Part shown: in pieces, positions 10,237 to 19,640 of the stretch | How positions within the stretch are numbered: the stretch's first letter is position 1 | Layout of the letters: the number at the start of each line of letters is the position of its first letter | From: Mastigocoleus sp. MO_188.B34 | Lineage (GTDB): Bacteria > Cyanobacteriota > Cyanobacteriia > Cyanobacteriales > Nostocaceae | DNA length: 64,000 bases | NCBI RefSeq assembly: GCF_030065675.1 | Contig: NZ_JASJDK010000001.1 | Coordinates: 1-64,000, forward strand | Direction: 5' to 3' | Notes under the pieces: model-generated | What the model saw: only the letters and a program-made list of their open reading frames with translations | The model's database searches: none | Told to the model about the DNA's origin: nothing | Translations under genes and position numbers: made by a program

Positions 10237-10434
10237 ATGCTCAGAGTTTTAATAAACGATCAGGTATTGAAACCACAAAAAGTTTGTCAAACCTGTTTGC
10301 TCGCAGATGCTAGTGGTCAACCTCGAACAAACAAAGGAAAATTATGCTGTGGTCAAGCAATTAGCAGGCTTTCCGAGCAACAGCCAGAACAGTATGAATG
10401 CATGATGGGCTTCAAAATAGTTAACATAGAATAA
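10237..10434 (+). CDS. Small conserved cysteine-containing protein, unknown function
   Basis: A 65-residue protein starting MLRVLINDQ. I chose the ATG at 10237 because AGGAG at 10225-10229 sits 7 nt in front of it; the open frame extends upstream to another ATG at 10213, but that would place the Shine-Dalgarno inside the gene. Four cysteines (VCQTCLLAD, KLCCGQA) plus a late ECMMGF cysteine suggest a small zinc-binding or redox-active protein. I do not recognise the family. Its length, clean ribosome-binding site and position ahead of the Tic20-like gene on the same strand (72 bp) support a real gene. Confidence 0.6.
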   Translation: MLRVLINDQVLKPQKVCQTCLLADASGQPRTNKGKLCCGQAISRLSEQQPEQYECMMGFKIVNIE

Positions 10435-10506
10435 ATCCAGCTTAAATACGCTGATTGTTATAAGTCAGAATAAGACAATATTTTTAATTGACAGGAGAAT
10501 AAAAGC

Positions 10507-11019
10507 ATGAATTGGCGCGGAAGCACTGACTGGCAGCAACGTATTTTATCAGTTCTACCTTATATTCTGCCACTGATACAAGTGCGCGGATTTGGTAGTT
10601 TTTTGTTTCAACGATTTTCATTTTTAAGATACCTTTACATTCCTTTGAAACCATTCATATCCTTGTTGAATGAGCTAGACCGTGCCATACCTTTCATAGG
10701 TTTTACTTTTATTCTTTTCTTAGCTTTATATTTAGGAGTTGTCAGAAATGAAAAGCTTGCACATTTCCTAAGATTTCATACAATGCAAGCACTTTTGTTA
10801 TCAATTTTCACGTTTTTGTGTTTGTATGTATTCCAACTAGTGAATATACCAGTCAGCGCAGTATCTGTAACACCAGATTTATTCTTGTTTGGTGTCTTAT
10901 TTAGCCTGCTGTTTATTGTAGTGACTGGTGCTTGCTTGTTTTCGATGGTACAAGCTGCAAGAGGCCTTTATGCTGAATACCCATTCATCTCAGAAGCAGC
11001 TTATGCACAAACTCGATGA
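10507..11019 (+). CDS. Tic20-like membrane protein
   Basis: A 170-residue protein with about four hydrophobic segments: around ILSVLPYILPLI, AIPFIGFTFILFLALYLGVV, MQALLLSIFTFLCLYVFQL and LFLFGVLFSLLFIVVTGACLF. The motif NEKLAHFLRFHTMQALLLSI is characteristic of Tic20 family proteins. Plastid Tic20 is part of the inner-envelope import machinery; the cyanobacterial role is not settled. The start has a good AGGAG 8 nt upstream of ATG. Confidence 0.82.
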   Translation: MNWRGSTDWQQRILSVLPYILPLIQVRGFGSFLFQRFSFLRYLYIPLKPFISLLNELDRAIPFIGFTFILFLALYLGVVRNEKLAHFLRFHTMQALLLSIFTFLCLYVFQLVNIPVSAVSVTPDLFLFGVLFSLLFIVVTGACLFSMVQAARGLYAEYPFISEAAYAQTR

Positions 11020-11467
11020 GCGATAATGTTTATGTTTTAATTTTGTGTTTTGGGTTAAATTCTGCCTAGATTATATAGCTAATTTATGGGTAAGCAACTC
11101 ATTTTTAGCTATATAAACCGATAGTAAAATTTTAATATTTTGGACTTAGAATAGGAAATAAATATCCAATAGTTTGACTTATTAAAGGTATATTTTTAAA
11201 AGTACAAAATACAAAATAAAAACATTTATCTTTGCCAAAAATGTAGTATTTTTTAATACTCCTGGACGCTTTATTTAACTTTTCCATAAATAACTAGTTC
11301 ATAGAGAAAAAATAGATAAATCTCGGAATTTTAAGTAGATAAACCTTTAACTCTGACTTTTCTGTGGGTTTGAGATTCAAGTTTAAGATTCAAGTTTGAG
11401 ATTTGAGTTTGAGATTTAAGTTTGAAATTAAAATTTTTATTGAGAACTCACAAAATCTCACGAAAAA
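11020..11467. other. 448-bp convergent intergenic region with a 13-bp tandem repeat
   Basis: Lies between the ends of the Tic20-like and FAH-family genes. Apart from the repeat array at 11368-11432 it is AT-rich and featureless. Confidence 0.5.
11368..11432. repeat. 13-bp tandem repeat, five copies
   Basis: Five consecutive 13-bp units of consensus GTTTGAGATTCAA run from 11368 to 11432 with one to four changes each. As at 5959, the array sits just beyond the stop codon of a minus-strand gene. Confidence 0.85.
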
Positions 11468-12241
11468 TTACCGAGATGTAACTGTATTTTCTAAGCGACC
11501 AATACCTTCAATCTCTACTCGTACCCGATCGCCGAGTTTTAAGGGACCAACTCCAACCGGCGTACCAGTGAGAATAACGTCTCCTGGTAGTAATGTCATA
11601 ACTTGGCTGATGTAAGAAACAATGAAGTCTGGGGTAAAAACCATCTCATCAATACAAGCTGACTGAACTGGCTTAATATCGTCATTGAGAAATGTCTGTA
11701 ATCTTGCTCCTGGATTTAATTCACGAACTATCCAAGGACCTAGAGGACAAAAAGTATCAAAACCTTTCGCACGAGTAAATTGAATATCTTTTTTCTGTAA
11801 ATCCCGCGCAGTCACATCATTGGCTATAGTATATCCCCAAATTTTTTCTTGAGCAGACTCAGGGGTACAATCAACCGCGCGTTCGCCGATAATCAATGCT
11901 AATTCTCCTTCATAATCTACTTGTTGTGAATGAGGAGGATATTGAATTTCGGCGTCGCAAGCAATAATTGATGTGGGTGGCTTGAAAAAAATCAGAGGTT
12001 CTTTAGGAACCTGATTACCCATTTCTGCCGCATGGTCTGCATAATTTCTACCCACTGCCACAATTTTAGAAGGAGAGCAAGGAGCTAGTATCTGATAACT
12101 GTCCGGTTCTAAACTGAGATCTATTGGTTGTCCTTGTAACCAAGGTGGGGCATCTAAAATTTGAACATCAAGCGATAGTTGTAGCAAACCATAATAAACT
12201 TGTCCTTCCCGACTTTGAACTCGCACATAGCGTTGTGCCAT
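11468..12241 (-). CDS. Fumarylacetoacetate hydrolase (FAH) family protein
   Basis: A 257-residue soluble enzyme of the FAH superfamily. The core starts at IVAVGRNYADHAAEMG (residues 60-75); metal-binding acidic residues lie in DYEGELALIIG, and GDVILTGTPVGVGPLKLGDRV is the conserved C-terminal signature. The family includes 2-hydroxyhepta-2,4-diene-1,7-dioate isomerases, acylpyruvases and oxaloacetate decarboxylases; the sequence does not decide the substrate. Single gene with typical family length. Confidence 0.85.
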   Translation of the reverse strand: MAQRYVRVQSREGQVYYGLLQLSLDVQILDAPPWLQGQPIDLSLEPDSYQILAPCSPSKIVAVGRNYADHAAEMGNQVPKEPLIFFKPPTSIIACDAEIQYPPHSQQVDYEGELALIIGERAVDCTPESAQEKIWGYTIANDVTARDLQKKDIQFTRAKGFDTFCPLGPWIVRELNPGARLQTFLNDDIKPVQSACIDEMVFTPDFIVSYISQVMTLLPGDVILTGTPVGVGPLKLGDRVRVEIEGIGRLENTVTSR

Positions 12242-12587
12242 AAGCTGAAAAATATCCTTTTGTCTGTAATTAATTAAAAAGTTAGTAGATACAACCAGAA
12301 CAGTTTTGAGAAAATTATTTGAGAGAAATTGTTTGAGAAAAAATAAGTTTATCGTTTGCCTAGAACTCGTGGCATAGATTTGTACAATATCTTAGTAACA
12401 CAATAAAACCCCATTCGATACAAAAAAGCTGAAGTTTAATAACTGTGTTAACAATTAAAATTAAAAGCTGGTAAGATTATAATTCCTTGTTGCTCAAGAT
12501 GTTGAAAAAAGCAGATGTTCTATTTAACGAAACTGCGATTTGATTTATGTCAGCAGCAACCCTAATTGGTCCACGAGGTAATGAAAT
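12242..12587. other. 346-bp divergent intergenic region
   Basis: Should contain the promoters of the FAH-family gene (minus) and of rpsF (plus). No repeat or clear hairpin recognised; GAGG at 12573-12576 is a likely ribosome-binding site for rpsF. Confidence 0.4.
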
Positions 12588-12917
12588 ATGGCAACAGCTT
12601 ACGAAACGATGTACATCCTGCGACCTGAACTTACAGAAGAGCAGGTAGAGCAAGCGGTTAGTAAATACGAAAATTTGATACGCGAACAAGGTGCAGAAGA
12701 AATCGAAATCCAAAATCGCGGAAAACGCCGTTTAGCTTACGAGATTAATAAGCACAGAGATGGTATTTACATACAAATGAATTATGCTTCCAGTGTCGGC
12801 AGCATCATCGCGAGTATGGAACGTGCGATGCGTTTAAGCGAAGAAGTAATTCGTTACCTCACAATTAAGCAAGAGTTACAGGAAACTGCAACTGAAGAAG
12901 CTTCGCCTACAGAATAG
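12588..12917 (+). CDS. rpsF: 30S ribosomal protein S6
   Basis: A 109-residue protein starting [15 protein letters not shown], with [24 protein letters not shown] and the C-terminal part [13 protein letters not shown] typical of S6, which binds S18 and 16S rRNA in the small-subunit platform. As is common in cyanobacteria, it stands alone rather than with rpsR and rplI. A strong terminator follows at 12970. Confidence 0.96.
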   Translation: MATAYETMYILRPELTEEQVEQAVSKYENLIREQGAEEIEIQNRGKRRLAYEINKHRDGIYIQMNYASSVGSIIASMERAMRLSEEVIRYLTIKQELQETATEEASPTE

Positions 12918-12969
12918 AATCGGTGAATCTGAGCACAAAAACTGTTACATAACAACATAAATTTTCCAG

Positions 12970-13004
12970 AAAAGGTAAAGTTATATAACCTTACCTTTTC
13001 TTTC
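12970..13004 (+). terminator. Rho-independent terminator of rpsF
   Basis: AAAAGGTAA (12970-12978) pairs with TTACCTTTT (12991-12999), enclosing further pairing GTTAT/ATAAC, and is followed by CTTTC. It lies 53 bp after the rpsF stop. Confidence 0.8.
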
Positions 13005-13121
13005 ATATCATTTTTATCAAATTTCGATAGAATTTCCGTATAAATGCTAAATTGGTATCTGTTTATCTTGCCAACTACACTACTAATACGGTTATACCTA
13101 AATAGTGGAAAAGATTCTTAA

Positions 13122-13700
13122 TTGGAGCCCGAAGCCACTGTGACTCAAACCGACAACTCCACTATTCAATCTCTATCTACGGAAGTATCAAAACTGCGCC
13201 AAGAATTGCATTTGCGTGAGCAGTTAGTGCAACAACTTTCCCAAGAATTATTTCGCCTTGTAAAGGGTAATACAAACTTTAAATCCCAACCAGATTTTTC
13301 TCAGAGACATTTGAGTGAATTGACAGATTTGCGCGACCAACTACAAGCGGTAGAAGAACAGGTTACTTTTTATCAAGAACAAATAAATAGTCGCGATGAC
13401 GAAATTTATCAGCTCCGTCAGTCTGTACAGGAACTAACAGATCGCAGCCGGATGTTAGAACAAGTGGTACAAGAGTTACCCCAAATTTATCGTCGTAAAT
13501 TTGAGGAACGCATGGCTCCAGTACGGGAAAAAGTAGCCATGTTGCAAAAAGAGAATAGACAACTGCAGGCAGAATTACAGAGTGTTAGTTACCGTTTAGC
13601 TTTAAAAAATCGTAACAATACCCGTGGTGGGATCGATTTACCAAATTTCCCTCATGAAGATTTCTCCCAAGACAATATGTCCAGCATACCCAACACTTAA
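13122..13700 (+). CDS. Coiled-coil protein, unknown function
   Basis: About 192 residues dominated by heptad-rich coiled coil (roughly residues 20-165: repeated leucines in LSTEVSKLRQELHLREQLVQQLSQEL, LRDQLQAVEEQVTFYQEQ, LRQSVQELTDRSRMLEQVVQEL). No membrane segment or catalytic motif. The longest frame starts with TTG at 13122; a GTG at 13140 is an equally possible start, and neither has a good ribosome-binding site. I do not recognise a named family; a cytoplasmic structural or scaffold role is only a guess from the shape. A terminator follows at 13759. Confidence 0.65.
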   Translation: MEPEATVTQTDNSTIQSLSTEVSKLRQELHLREQLVQQLSQELFRLVKGNTNFKSQPDFSQRHLSELTDLRDQLQAVEEQVTFYQEQINSRDDEIYQLRQSVQELTDRSRMLEQVVQELPQIYRRKFEERMAPVREKVAMLQKENRQLQAELQSVSYRLALKNRNNTRGGIDLPNFPHEDFSQDNMSSIPNT

Positions 13701-13758
13701 AACTTTAATGCTGAACATTTTTATGCTAAAGGGTCTTTGATTCTTTAGTCTTGTAATT

Positions 13759-13795
13759 AAAAAAGCCTAGACTTACAAAAAATAGGTTTTTTATA
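13759..13795 (+). terminator. Rho-independent terminator after the coiled-coil gene
   Basis: AAAAAAGCCTA (13759-13769) pairs with TAGGTTTTTT (13783-13792), with one G-T pair and a 13-nt loop; the T-rich 3' arm forms the usual tract. Confidence 0.7.
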
Positions 13796-14848
13796 ATGTG
13801 GAAACATTACGTACTAATAATTTAATTATGAAAAATTAGTGGTATAAAAATACTAGTAAATTATTAAGTATCAAATAAAGGTATCTATCAAAACATAAAT
13901 AACCCCGTCATATTAAAACCTATGCATTAGTCACATCTTTCTTAACAATCTTAAAAAGATTATTTGACAGGGCTCTCAAACCACGAGGGGTGAGAGACAC
14001 TTTACAAATTTAACTTTATTCTTATCGCTAAAAATATAGTTTTATTGAGAATTAATGACGAAGTAATAAGGGTTGGGAAAAATGTGAGCAATTACTCTCG
14101 CAAATGTTGAGAAAGATCTGCCTAATGGATAGCATATTAAAACGCGGGGTAAATTATTTATGTTCTTACTAGCTGTTGAAAATGTGTGTATTGAGGAAAG
14201 ATCTAATATATCTTGTGACAGCAGTCGAAGATAATCTATCCAAAATTTTAATTTTTAGTAGTAAATAAATTTAATTATAATTGTGTAACACACATCATAT
14301 TATCTAGCGAGAAATCAATAGATAAAAATTAATGACACAATCCAAAATGATTGCCATAATGTTTTAGTAGTAATGGCAATACTTGAAGAAATGTGTCATA
14401 ATTTCATCCATTTTCCCAAGGGAAGGAAGAAAATAGAGGAAATAAGAAGATAGAGGCTTCTAAGAATATTAAGTCTAGATTCTAATTTTTCTATTCATAG
14501 ACTATTTCCCCTAATACAAGTAAATGACGACTTACGATTACAGAAAACCAATGTAAGCTACAAAGTGATAATATAAGCTCCACAAATCATAAATCTGTAG
14601 AACGAAGATTTATACAAACAAGATAATATTGTTGAATTCAACAAATAATCTAACTTCCCAAACCACAGATTGATTTAATAACTACCAAATTACTCAATTA
14701 CACCAGACTCAAATATCTTTGGTAAATTCTAACTAGAGATACACAAAATATGTTTTTATCTATGAATTAAACCACCGATTTTATTTAGTCTACATAATAT
14801 TTTGATAAATTTGAGTGGAGCTTTGATTCACTAAAAAGAGTTAACAAA
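13793..14848. other. About 1.05-kb gene-free region
   Basis: AT-rich convergent spacer between the coiled-coil gene and the minus-strand STAS gene. No reading frame of note, no tRNA-like cloverleaf and no repeat array. A small hairpin (CTCTCA 13973-13978 with TGAGAG 13991-13996) is the only structure I noticed. A small RNA cannot be excluded by eye. Confidence 0.4.
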
Positions 14849-15196
14849 CTAACCAGTGACAGTTTGATGGTTGAGCGTACTTAAGATATCTTCATAGGAA
14901 TTAAAAATTTCAAAGACAGAATCGAGATCTGTCAATTCTAAAATTAACTTGACTGGGGCATGAACATTACACAAAACCAAACGACAACCACTTTGACGAG
15001 CAGCTTTAAGTCCCTTAACCAAAGCCACTAAACCAGAACTGTCCATAAAATCGACTTTCACTAAATCGATTACCCAAAGTTGGTGAGTCTGGGGAGCTAT
15101 TTTAGCCATTTGCTCGCTCAGGACTCGACCGCCTTCCAAATCAACCCGTCCTTCCGGCTTAAACAAGACTAACTGAAATTCTGGTGTGAGAGTCAT
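14849..15196 (-). CDS. STAS-domain anti-sigma factor antagonist-like protein
   Basis: A 115-residue single STAS domain of the SpoIIAA/RsbV type. The motif DFMDSSGLVALV (residues 49-60) contains the serine pair S53/S54 where the partner-switching kinase phosphorylates family members. The preceding VIDLVKV strand and following CNVHAPVKLILELTDLDSVFEIF fit the fold. Such proteins bind an anti-sigma factor or kinase in partner-switching systems; no kinase or phosphatase gene is adjacent, so the partner is elsewhere. Alternative: a structural STAS adaptor. Confidence 0.85.
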   Translation of the reverse strand: MTLTPEFQLVLFKPEGRVDLEGGRVLSEQMAKIAPQTHQLWVIDLVKVDFMDSSGLVALVKGLKAARQSGCRLVLCNVHAPVKLILELTDLDSVFEIFNSYEDILSTLNHQTVTG

Positions 15197-15804
15197 GAAT
15201 TTTACTGGGTAGTTGAAACGGTTAACAAAAAAAGTAAAAAAGACACAAATACTATTCCTATCTCAACTGCATAAATGAGCATTACTACTCAGTTATCTGA
15301 GTAGCATTCGCAAGACAGTTGGGATAAACAAGATCAGTATTCATGCCGTACAGTTTGTACTATCTGTTACCAATATATGCATAAGAGGTTAAATATTTCG
15401 GTAGCATCTGTATCTTTTACTAAATTTTTATAATTTATGAGTCATTTTGTAAAACTGTTATGAACAATATTGCGCCCGGTTCGGTATTGGTACTCATAAA
15501 GGGACTTACGTATATTATCAAGCAGACATTAATTGTTACACATTGATGAATGATTTGGAATAGGGTACGAAAATTATCACTTACAACTTAGTTAAAAAAC
15601 TTGAAATATCAAGACTTGAAATCTCAAGGTTAAAGGATTAACTAAGTATTTATTTGTAAATATTAAGTCTCTTAATTTCTTATATTATCCATAGATTCAT
15701 AACTAAAGACTCATAGCTAAATATTGACAGGTTGCTAGAAAAAGATTCAATATATAAGAAAAATAACAAATTGTAAATTAAGTTGTAAGTTATGGTGTAA
15801 TTGA
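15197..15804. other. 608-bp divergent intergenic region
   Basis: Between the STAS gene (minus) and the DedA gene (plus); expected to hold both promoters. AT-rich, with a short duplicated stretch (CTTGAAATATCAAG / CTTGAAATCTCAAG, about 15600-15630). No gene seen. Confidence 0.4.
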
Positions 15805-16431
15805 ATGTCTCTCGATTTTATTTCACTGGAAAACATCCAGGAATTATCTCATAACTACGGTTATTGGGCTGTTTTTGTGGGAATCTTATTAGAAAATTTG
15901 GGAATTCCCATTCCTGGAGAAACAGTGACCTTAGTCGGTGGGTTTTTAGCCGGTAGTGATGAATTAAATTACTGGTTAGTTTTAGGTGATGCAGCAGCCG
16001 GCGCAGCTATTGGTGGTACTATAGGCTACTGGATTGGTAAAGTTGGTGGTTGGGTATTGTTGGTGCGAGTTAGCCGTATATTTAGAATTACGGAAGATAA
16101 AATTTTAAGTATTAAAGATAAATTTAGTGAAAATGCTGGTAAAGCAGTTTTTTTTGGAAGATTCTTTGCTTTATTGCGAATATTTGCGGCTCCACTAGCT
16201 GGGATCGCAGAAATGCCATTTTGGAAATTTTTTATTTACAATCTCGCTGGGGCTGCTACTTGGTCTTTGACTATGGTAACTTTGGCTTTTTTCGCGGGTA
16301 AACTTATTCCTTTAGAACAATTAGTTCAATGGGTTAGTGAATTCGCATTTTTAGCTTTGTTTGTATTAGCTGCAGTTGTATTTATCCCAATGTGGTTAGA
16401 GTCTCGCCACACCCAAAAAATTAATAATTAA
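15805..16431 (+). CDS. DedA family membrane protein
   Basis: A 208-residue polytopic protein of the DedA/VTT (SNARE-associated Golgi) family. Signatures are the N-terminal FVGILLENLGIPIPGETV with the conserved E and PGE, GAAIGGTIGYWIGKVGG, and FFGRFFALLRIFAAPLAGIAEMPFWKF with the conserved R...R/G-P pattern. Family members are linked to membrane homeostasis and phospholipid or undecaprenyl-phosphate translocation. Start ATG at 15805 follows GGTGTAATTGA, a weak ribosome-binding site. A heptamer repeat begins directly after the stop. Confidence 0.9.
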   Translation: MSLDFISLENIQELSHNYGYWAVFVGILLENLGIPIPGETVTLVGGFLAGSDELNYWLVLGDAAAGAAIGGTIGYWIGKVGGWVLLVRVSRIFRITEDKILSIKDKFSENAGKAVFFGRFFALLRIFAAPLAGIAEMPFWKFFIYNLAGAATWSLTMVTLAFFAGKLIPLEQLVQWVSEFAFLALFVLAAVVFIPMWLESRHTQKINN

Positions 16432-16435
16432 TTAG

Positions 16436-16498
16436 AATTGGTAATTGGTAATTGGTAGTTGGTAATTGGTAATTGGTAATTAGTAATTGGTAATTGGG
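16436..16498. repeat. Heptameric short tandem repeat (STRR), GGTAATT
   Basis: About nine copies of the 7-mer GGTAATT with single changes, starting 5 bp after the DedA stop. This class of short tandemly repeated sequence is characteristic of heterocystous cyanobacteria. Confidence 0.9.
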
Positions 16499-16556
16499 TT
16501 TGGATAATGGGTATTTTTATCCCATATCCTCACCCTGTTTAGGTTTTCCTTTCCTT

Positions 16557-17756
16557 TTATCTATCTTGCTGTGACCAAATACGTGTAGGTAATCCCCAAA
16601 CGTAGATGAAACCTTCAGCAGCTTTATGATCGAATTTATCTTCGGAACCGTAAGTTGCTAAATCTGGACTATAAAGAGAAACGTCAGATTTTCTTCCAAC
16701 AATAATCGCATTACCTTTAAATAGTTTTAACTTGATAGTGCCGCTAACATTTTCTTGAGTTTTGTCAATAAATGCATCTAATGCAGCTTTTAAAGGGCTG
16801 TACCACAAACCGTTATAAATAATTTGGCTGTAGGTTTCTTCAATACCGCGTTTATATTGAGTAACATCTTTGGTCAGAGTTAAACTTTCTAAATCCCGGT
16901 GTGCTTGAATTAAAACTACCATCGCCGGAGATTCATAAATTTCCCGCGACTTAATTCCAACCAAGCGGTTCTCAATCATATCGATTCTGCCGACACCATG
17001 TTTACCAACCACTTGGTTTAGTGTTTCTATTAATTGGATTGGGTGTTTAACTTCTCCATTCACAGAATGAGGAATACCCCGTCTAAACGTAATTTCCAAA
17101 TACTCAGGTTCGTCAGGAGTATCTGCGATCGCTTTGGTCATATCATAGACTTCTTCCGGTGGTTCGACAGCTGGATCTTCCAAAATTCCAGCTTCTATAC
17201 TCCGACCAAGTAGATTTTTGTCAATACTGTAGGGAGAAGATTTCTTCACAGGTGAAGGAATCCCAAATTTTTCTCCATAAGCAATAGTTTCTTCGCGACT
17301 CATTCCCCATTCCCTTGCAGGCGCAAGAATTTTCAGGTTAGGATTTAAAGCTGCGATCGCAACATCAAAACGTACTTGATCGTTACCTTTACCAGTACAG
17401 CCATGTGCTATTGCATCTGCACCATGTTTTTCAGCTGCTTCTACTAATGCTTGAGCAATCAACGGACGTGCTAAAGCTGTTGCTAGAGGATAGCTATTTT
17501 CATAAAGCGCATTTGCTTTAATTGCTCCAAAAGCATAATCCTTAACAAAGCTTTCCTTAACATCTGCGATTAAAGACTCACTCGCTCCAGATTTAAGAGC
17601 TTTTTCTCGAATTGGCTCTAATTCATCTCCTTGACCTAAATCTGCGGCTAGGGTGATTACTTCTTCTACACCCCACTCATTTTTGAGGTAGGGAATGCAA
17701 ACGGATGTATCTACTCCCCCAGAATATGCCAAGACAACCTTTTTGGCGCGACCCAT
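16557..17756 (-). CDS. argG: Argininosuccinate synthase
   Basis: A 399-residue ATP-dependent ligase joining citrulline and aspartate in arginine biosynthesis, which also feeds cyanophycin and urea-cycle-type nitrogen storage in cyanobacteria. The ATP-pyrophosphatase P-loop [10 protein letters not shown] is at residues 10-19; [14 protein letters not shown] and [15 protein letters not shown] are diagnostic. Length and domain order are normal. Single gene, convergent with DedA. Confidence 0.97.
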   Translation of the reverse strand: MGRAKKVVLAYSGGVDTSVCIPYLKNEWGVEEVITLAADLGQGDELEPIREKALKSGASESLIADVKESFVKDYAFGAIKANALYENSYPLATALARPLIAQALVEAAEKHGADAIAHGCTGKGNDQVRFDVAIAALNPNLKILAPAREWGMSREETIAYGEKFGIPSPVKKSSPYSIDKNLLGRSIEAGILEDPAVEPPEEVYDMTKAIADTPDEPEYLEITFRRGIPHSVNGEVKHPIQLIETLNQVVGKHGVGRIDMIENRLVGIKSREIYESPAMVVLIQAHRDLESLTLTKDVTQYKRGIEETYSQIIYNGLWYSPLKAALDAFIDKTQENVSGTIKLKLFKGNAIIVGRKSDVSLYSPDLATYGSEDKFDHKAAEGFIYVWGLPTRIWSQQDR

Positions 17757-17876
17757 TAGTAATTTCTCGATGCTGCAATACTACGAGCTACTATTATCTA
17801 ATTAATCTAAGTATTTTCTCTTCAGTACTTCTACTTATTCCTTGACAACAATAGTTAACCTGTATACTTTTTGATA

Positions 17877-17925
17877 GGGATTGGGGATTGGGGATTGGGG
17901 ATTAGGGACTGGGGACTGGGGATTA
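17877..17925. repeat. Heptameric short tandem repeat, GGGGATT
   Basis: Seven units of GGGGATT/GGGGACT upstream of argG and of the glycosyltransferase gene, i.e. in the shared divergent spacer. The same heptamer recurs at 19149-19195 and, reverse-complemented, at 19466-19512. Confidence 0.9.
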
Positions 17926-18055
17926 GCCATTATTTTTATCGACTAGAGTCTAGTGCCGTATAACTTACTCACAGCGTAAATAATGTATAAAAAAGTAATT
18001 CTGTATACATATATTTTGGTGACTCAAGAAATTCAAAATTTATCTTCCCATATTA

Positions 18056-19147
18056 ATGCTGTGCACTATATGCCGCTTGCGGCGGCACGCTGTACTTATG
18101 GCTAACGCCAATCCCTTCATTTGTATTCCAAAGGAACAGTCCAAAAACCACTACTGTCCTATTCTGAATATTGGCAAAACTGTTGTGGGTGAGATAGTGT
18201 TTTTTAGTATTGTTATTCCAACTTATAATCGTCAGCCAATATTGGCAAAATGTCTGAAGGCTTTAGAGGCACAGAATTTAATAAGTGAAGAAGTCTCCAA
18301 TCCAAATTGCATAGAAGGTTACGAAATTGTCTTGGTAGATGATGGTTCTACTGATGGAACATTAGAGTGGCTAGAAACTCAAAAAGTAGAATTTCCACAC
18401 GTACGAGTTTTCCAACAAGACCATCAAGGTCCAGCAATAGCAAGGAATTTGGGTGTCAAAGAGGCAAAGGGTGACATAATTATTTTTATTGATAGCGATT
18501 TAGTTGTTACAGAAAAATTTTTAACAGCCCATACTAAGGCTCTGTTGAAAGGTAAAGAAAAGCTCGGAAGTGACTGCTTTTTTACCTATGGTGCTGTAGT
18601 TAATACTTGTAATTTTGACAATCCCACATCAGAGCCATACAAGCTCACAGATTACTCTGCAGCTTTTTTTGCGACGGGAAATGTTGCGATTCCCAAACAT
18701 TGGTTAGAAAAAGCAGGACTGTTTGATACTGAATTTCAGTTATATGGGTGGGAAGATTTAGAACTCGGTGTAAGACTGAAAAACTTAGGTTTAAAACTAA
18801 TTAAATGTCCGGAAGCGGTTGGTTATCATTGGCATCCACCATTTAATTTAGAACAAATTCCAAGCTTAATTGATAAAGAAATTCAAAGGGGACGGATGGG
18901 TGTTTTATTTTATCAGAAACATCCTACTTGGAATGTGCGAATGATGATCCAGATGACCTGGTTGCACCGCATTCTCTGGGGTCTTCTCTCCCTCAACGGT
19001 ACTCTTAATGAAAAAACTATGGCTCCATTGCTCAAGTGGCTGATAAAGTCCGGAAAACCTCAACTAGCTTTGGAAGTAGCTCGTGTTTTTCTCAATTGGT
19101 ATAACGTCCAAGGGGTTTATGAAGCTTATGCGGAAGCTCAGAAATGA
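18056..19147 (+). CDS. Family 2 glycosyltransferase
   Basis: The GT-A domain begins at FFSIVIPTYNRQ (residues 49-60 of the longest frame); the nucleotide-binding VDDGSTDGTLEWL, the DxD motif in FIDSDLVV and the acceptor-site GWEDLELGVRL are all present, so the enzyme looks intact. It probably transfers a sugar from a nucleotide donor to a surface glycan. The start is uncertain: the first ~45 codons (ATG 18056, ATG 18098) run through a GC-rich palindromic repeat module and look non-native. GTG codons at 18185 and 18197 would give a normal N-terminus, the latter preceded by GGTGAG. No transmembrane anchor visible. Confidence 0.85.
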   Translation: MLCTICRLRRHAVLMANANPFICIPKEQSKNHYCPILNIGKTVVGEIVFFSIVIPTYNRQPILAKCLKALEAQNLISEEVSNPNCIEGYEIVLVDDGSTDGTLEWLETQKVEFPHVRVFQQDHQGPAIARNLGVKEAKGDIIIFIDSDLVVTEKFLTAHTKALLKGKEKLGSDCFFTYGAVVNTCNFDNPTSEPYKLTDYSAAFFATGNVAIPKHWLEKAGLFDTEFQLYGWEDLELGVRLKNLGLKLIKCPEAVGYHWHPPFNLEQIPSLIDKEIQRGRMGVLFYQKHPTWNVRMMIQMTWLHRILWGLLSLNGTLNEKTMAPLLKWLIKSGKPQLALEVARVFLNWYNVQGVYEAYAEAQK

Positions 19148-19148
19148 T

Positions 19149-19195
19149 GGGGAGATTGGGGACTGGGGATTGGGGATTGTGGATTGGCGACTGGG
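19149..19195. repeat. Heptameric short tandem repeat after the glycosyltransferase gene
   Basis: GGGGATT/GGGGACT-type heptamers starting at the stop codon of the glycosyltransferase gene. Confidence 0.8.
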
Positions 19196-19325
19196 AAGAT
19201 AATTTTTAATCTTCTTTTTCAATCTATTGATAACTTAAGTTGCTAGTTAAAAGTCTGTCATATTCAGAACCGCTTAAACCCCTTAACAACGAGTAAATAA
19301 TTCAAATCAAATCCCTATTTTATCC

Positions 19326-19449
19326 AGAACTTACGCAAGTTGTCACAATTGGTGGTCGGTGCGTGACGCTATAAGTCTGATTCTTACGTTCAGATATTTT
19401 CACAGCGTCACACACCCTACAGGAAAAATATGCCAGTTGCGTAAGTCCT
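19326..19449. repeat. MITE-like element, family A, second copy
   Basis: AGAACTTACGCAA (19326-19338) is inverted as TTGCGTAAGTCCT (19437-19449), 12 of 13 positions matching. An inner inverted repeat GTGCGTGACGCT (19359-19370) with AGCGTCACACAC (19404-19415) makes a second stem. The ends match the element at 882-1025 but the interior differs. Confidence 0.75.
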
Positions 19450-19465
19450 ATTATCTAACAAGATG

Positions 19466-19512
19466 GCTAATCCCTAATCCCTAATACCCAATCCCCAGTC
19501 CCCAGTCCCCAA
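19466..19512. repeat. Heptameric short tandem repeat, AATCCCC/AGTCCCC
   Basis: Reverse complement of the GGGGATT heptamer class, six to seven units, between the MITE-like element and the rpsB leader. Confidence 0.85.
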
Positions 19513-19560
19513 CTTCAACAAAATGTGCTAATTTAGTATCGTTTTCATATCTCGCACATC

Positions 19561-19630
19561 CAGAATTTCGGGTGTTTCTCGAAAGGAACTGAGAAATGCT
19601 TCTGGGTGGAGGTTAAACCCGAAAAGGAGT
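19561..19630 (+). promoter_or_regulatory. Structured leader of rpsB (candidate S2 autoregulatory element)
   Basis: Immediately before rpsB, TTTCGGGT (19566-19573) pairs perfectly with ACCCGAAA (19617-19624), enclosing a hairpin TTTCTC/GAGAAA (19575-19580 with 19591-19596). CAGAA (19561-19565) could alternatively pair with TTCTG (19600-19604), crossing the long stem, so either a pseudoknot or two exclusive folds is possible. The 3' arm abuts the AAGGAG at 19624-19629 that serves rpsB. Ribosomal protein S2 leaders are known autoregulatory targets in other bacteria; here it is inference. Confidence 0.5.
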
Positions 19631-19640
19631 AAAAAGGAAT

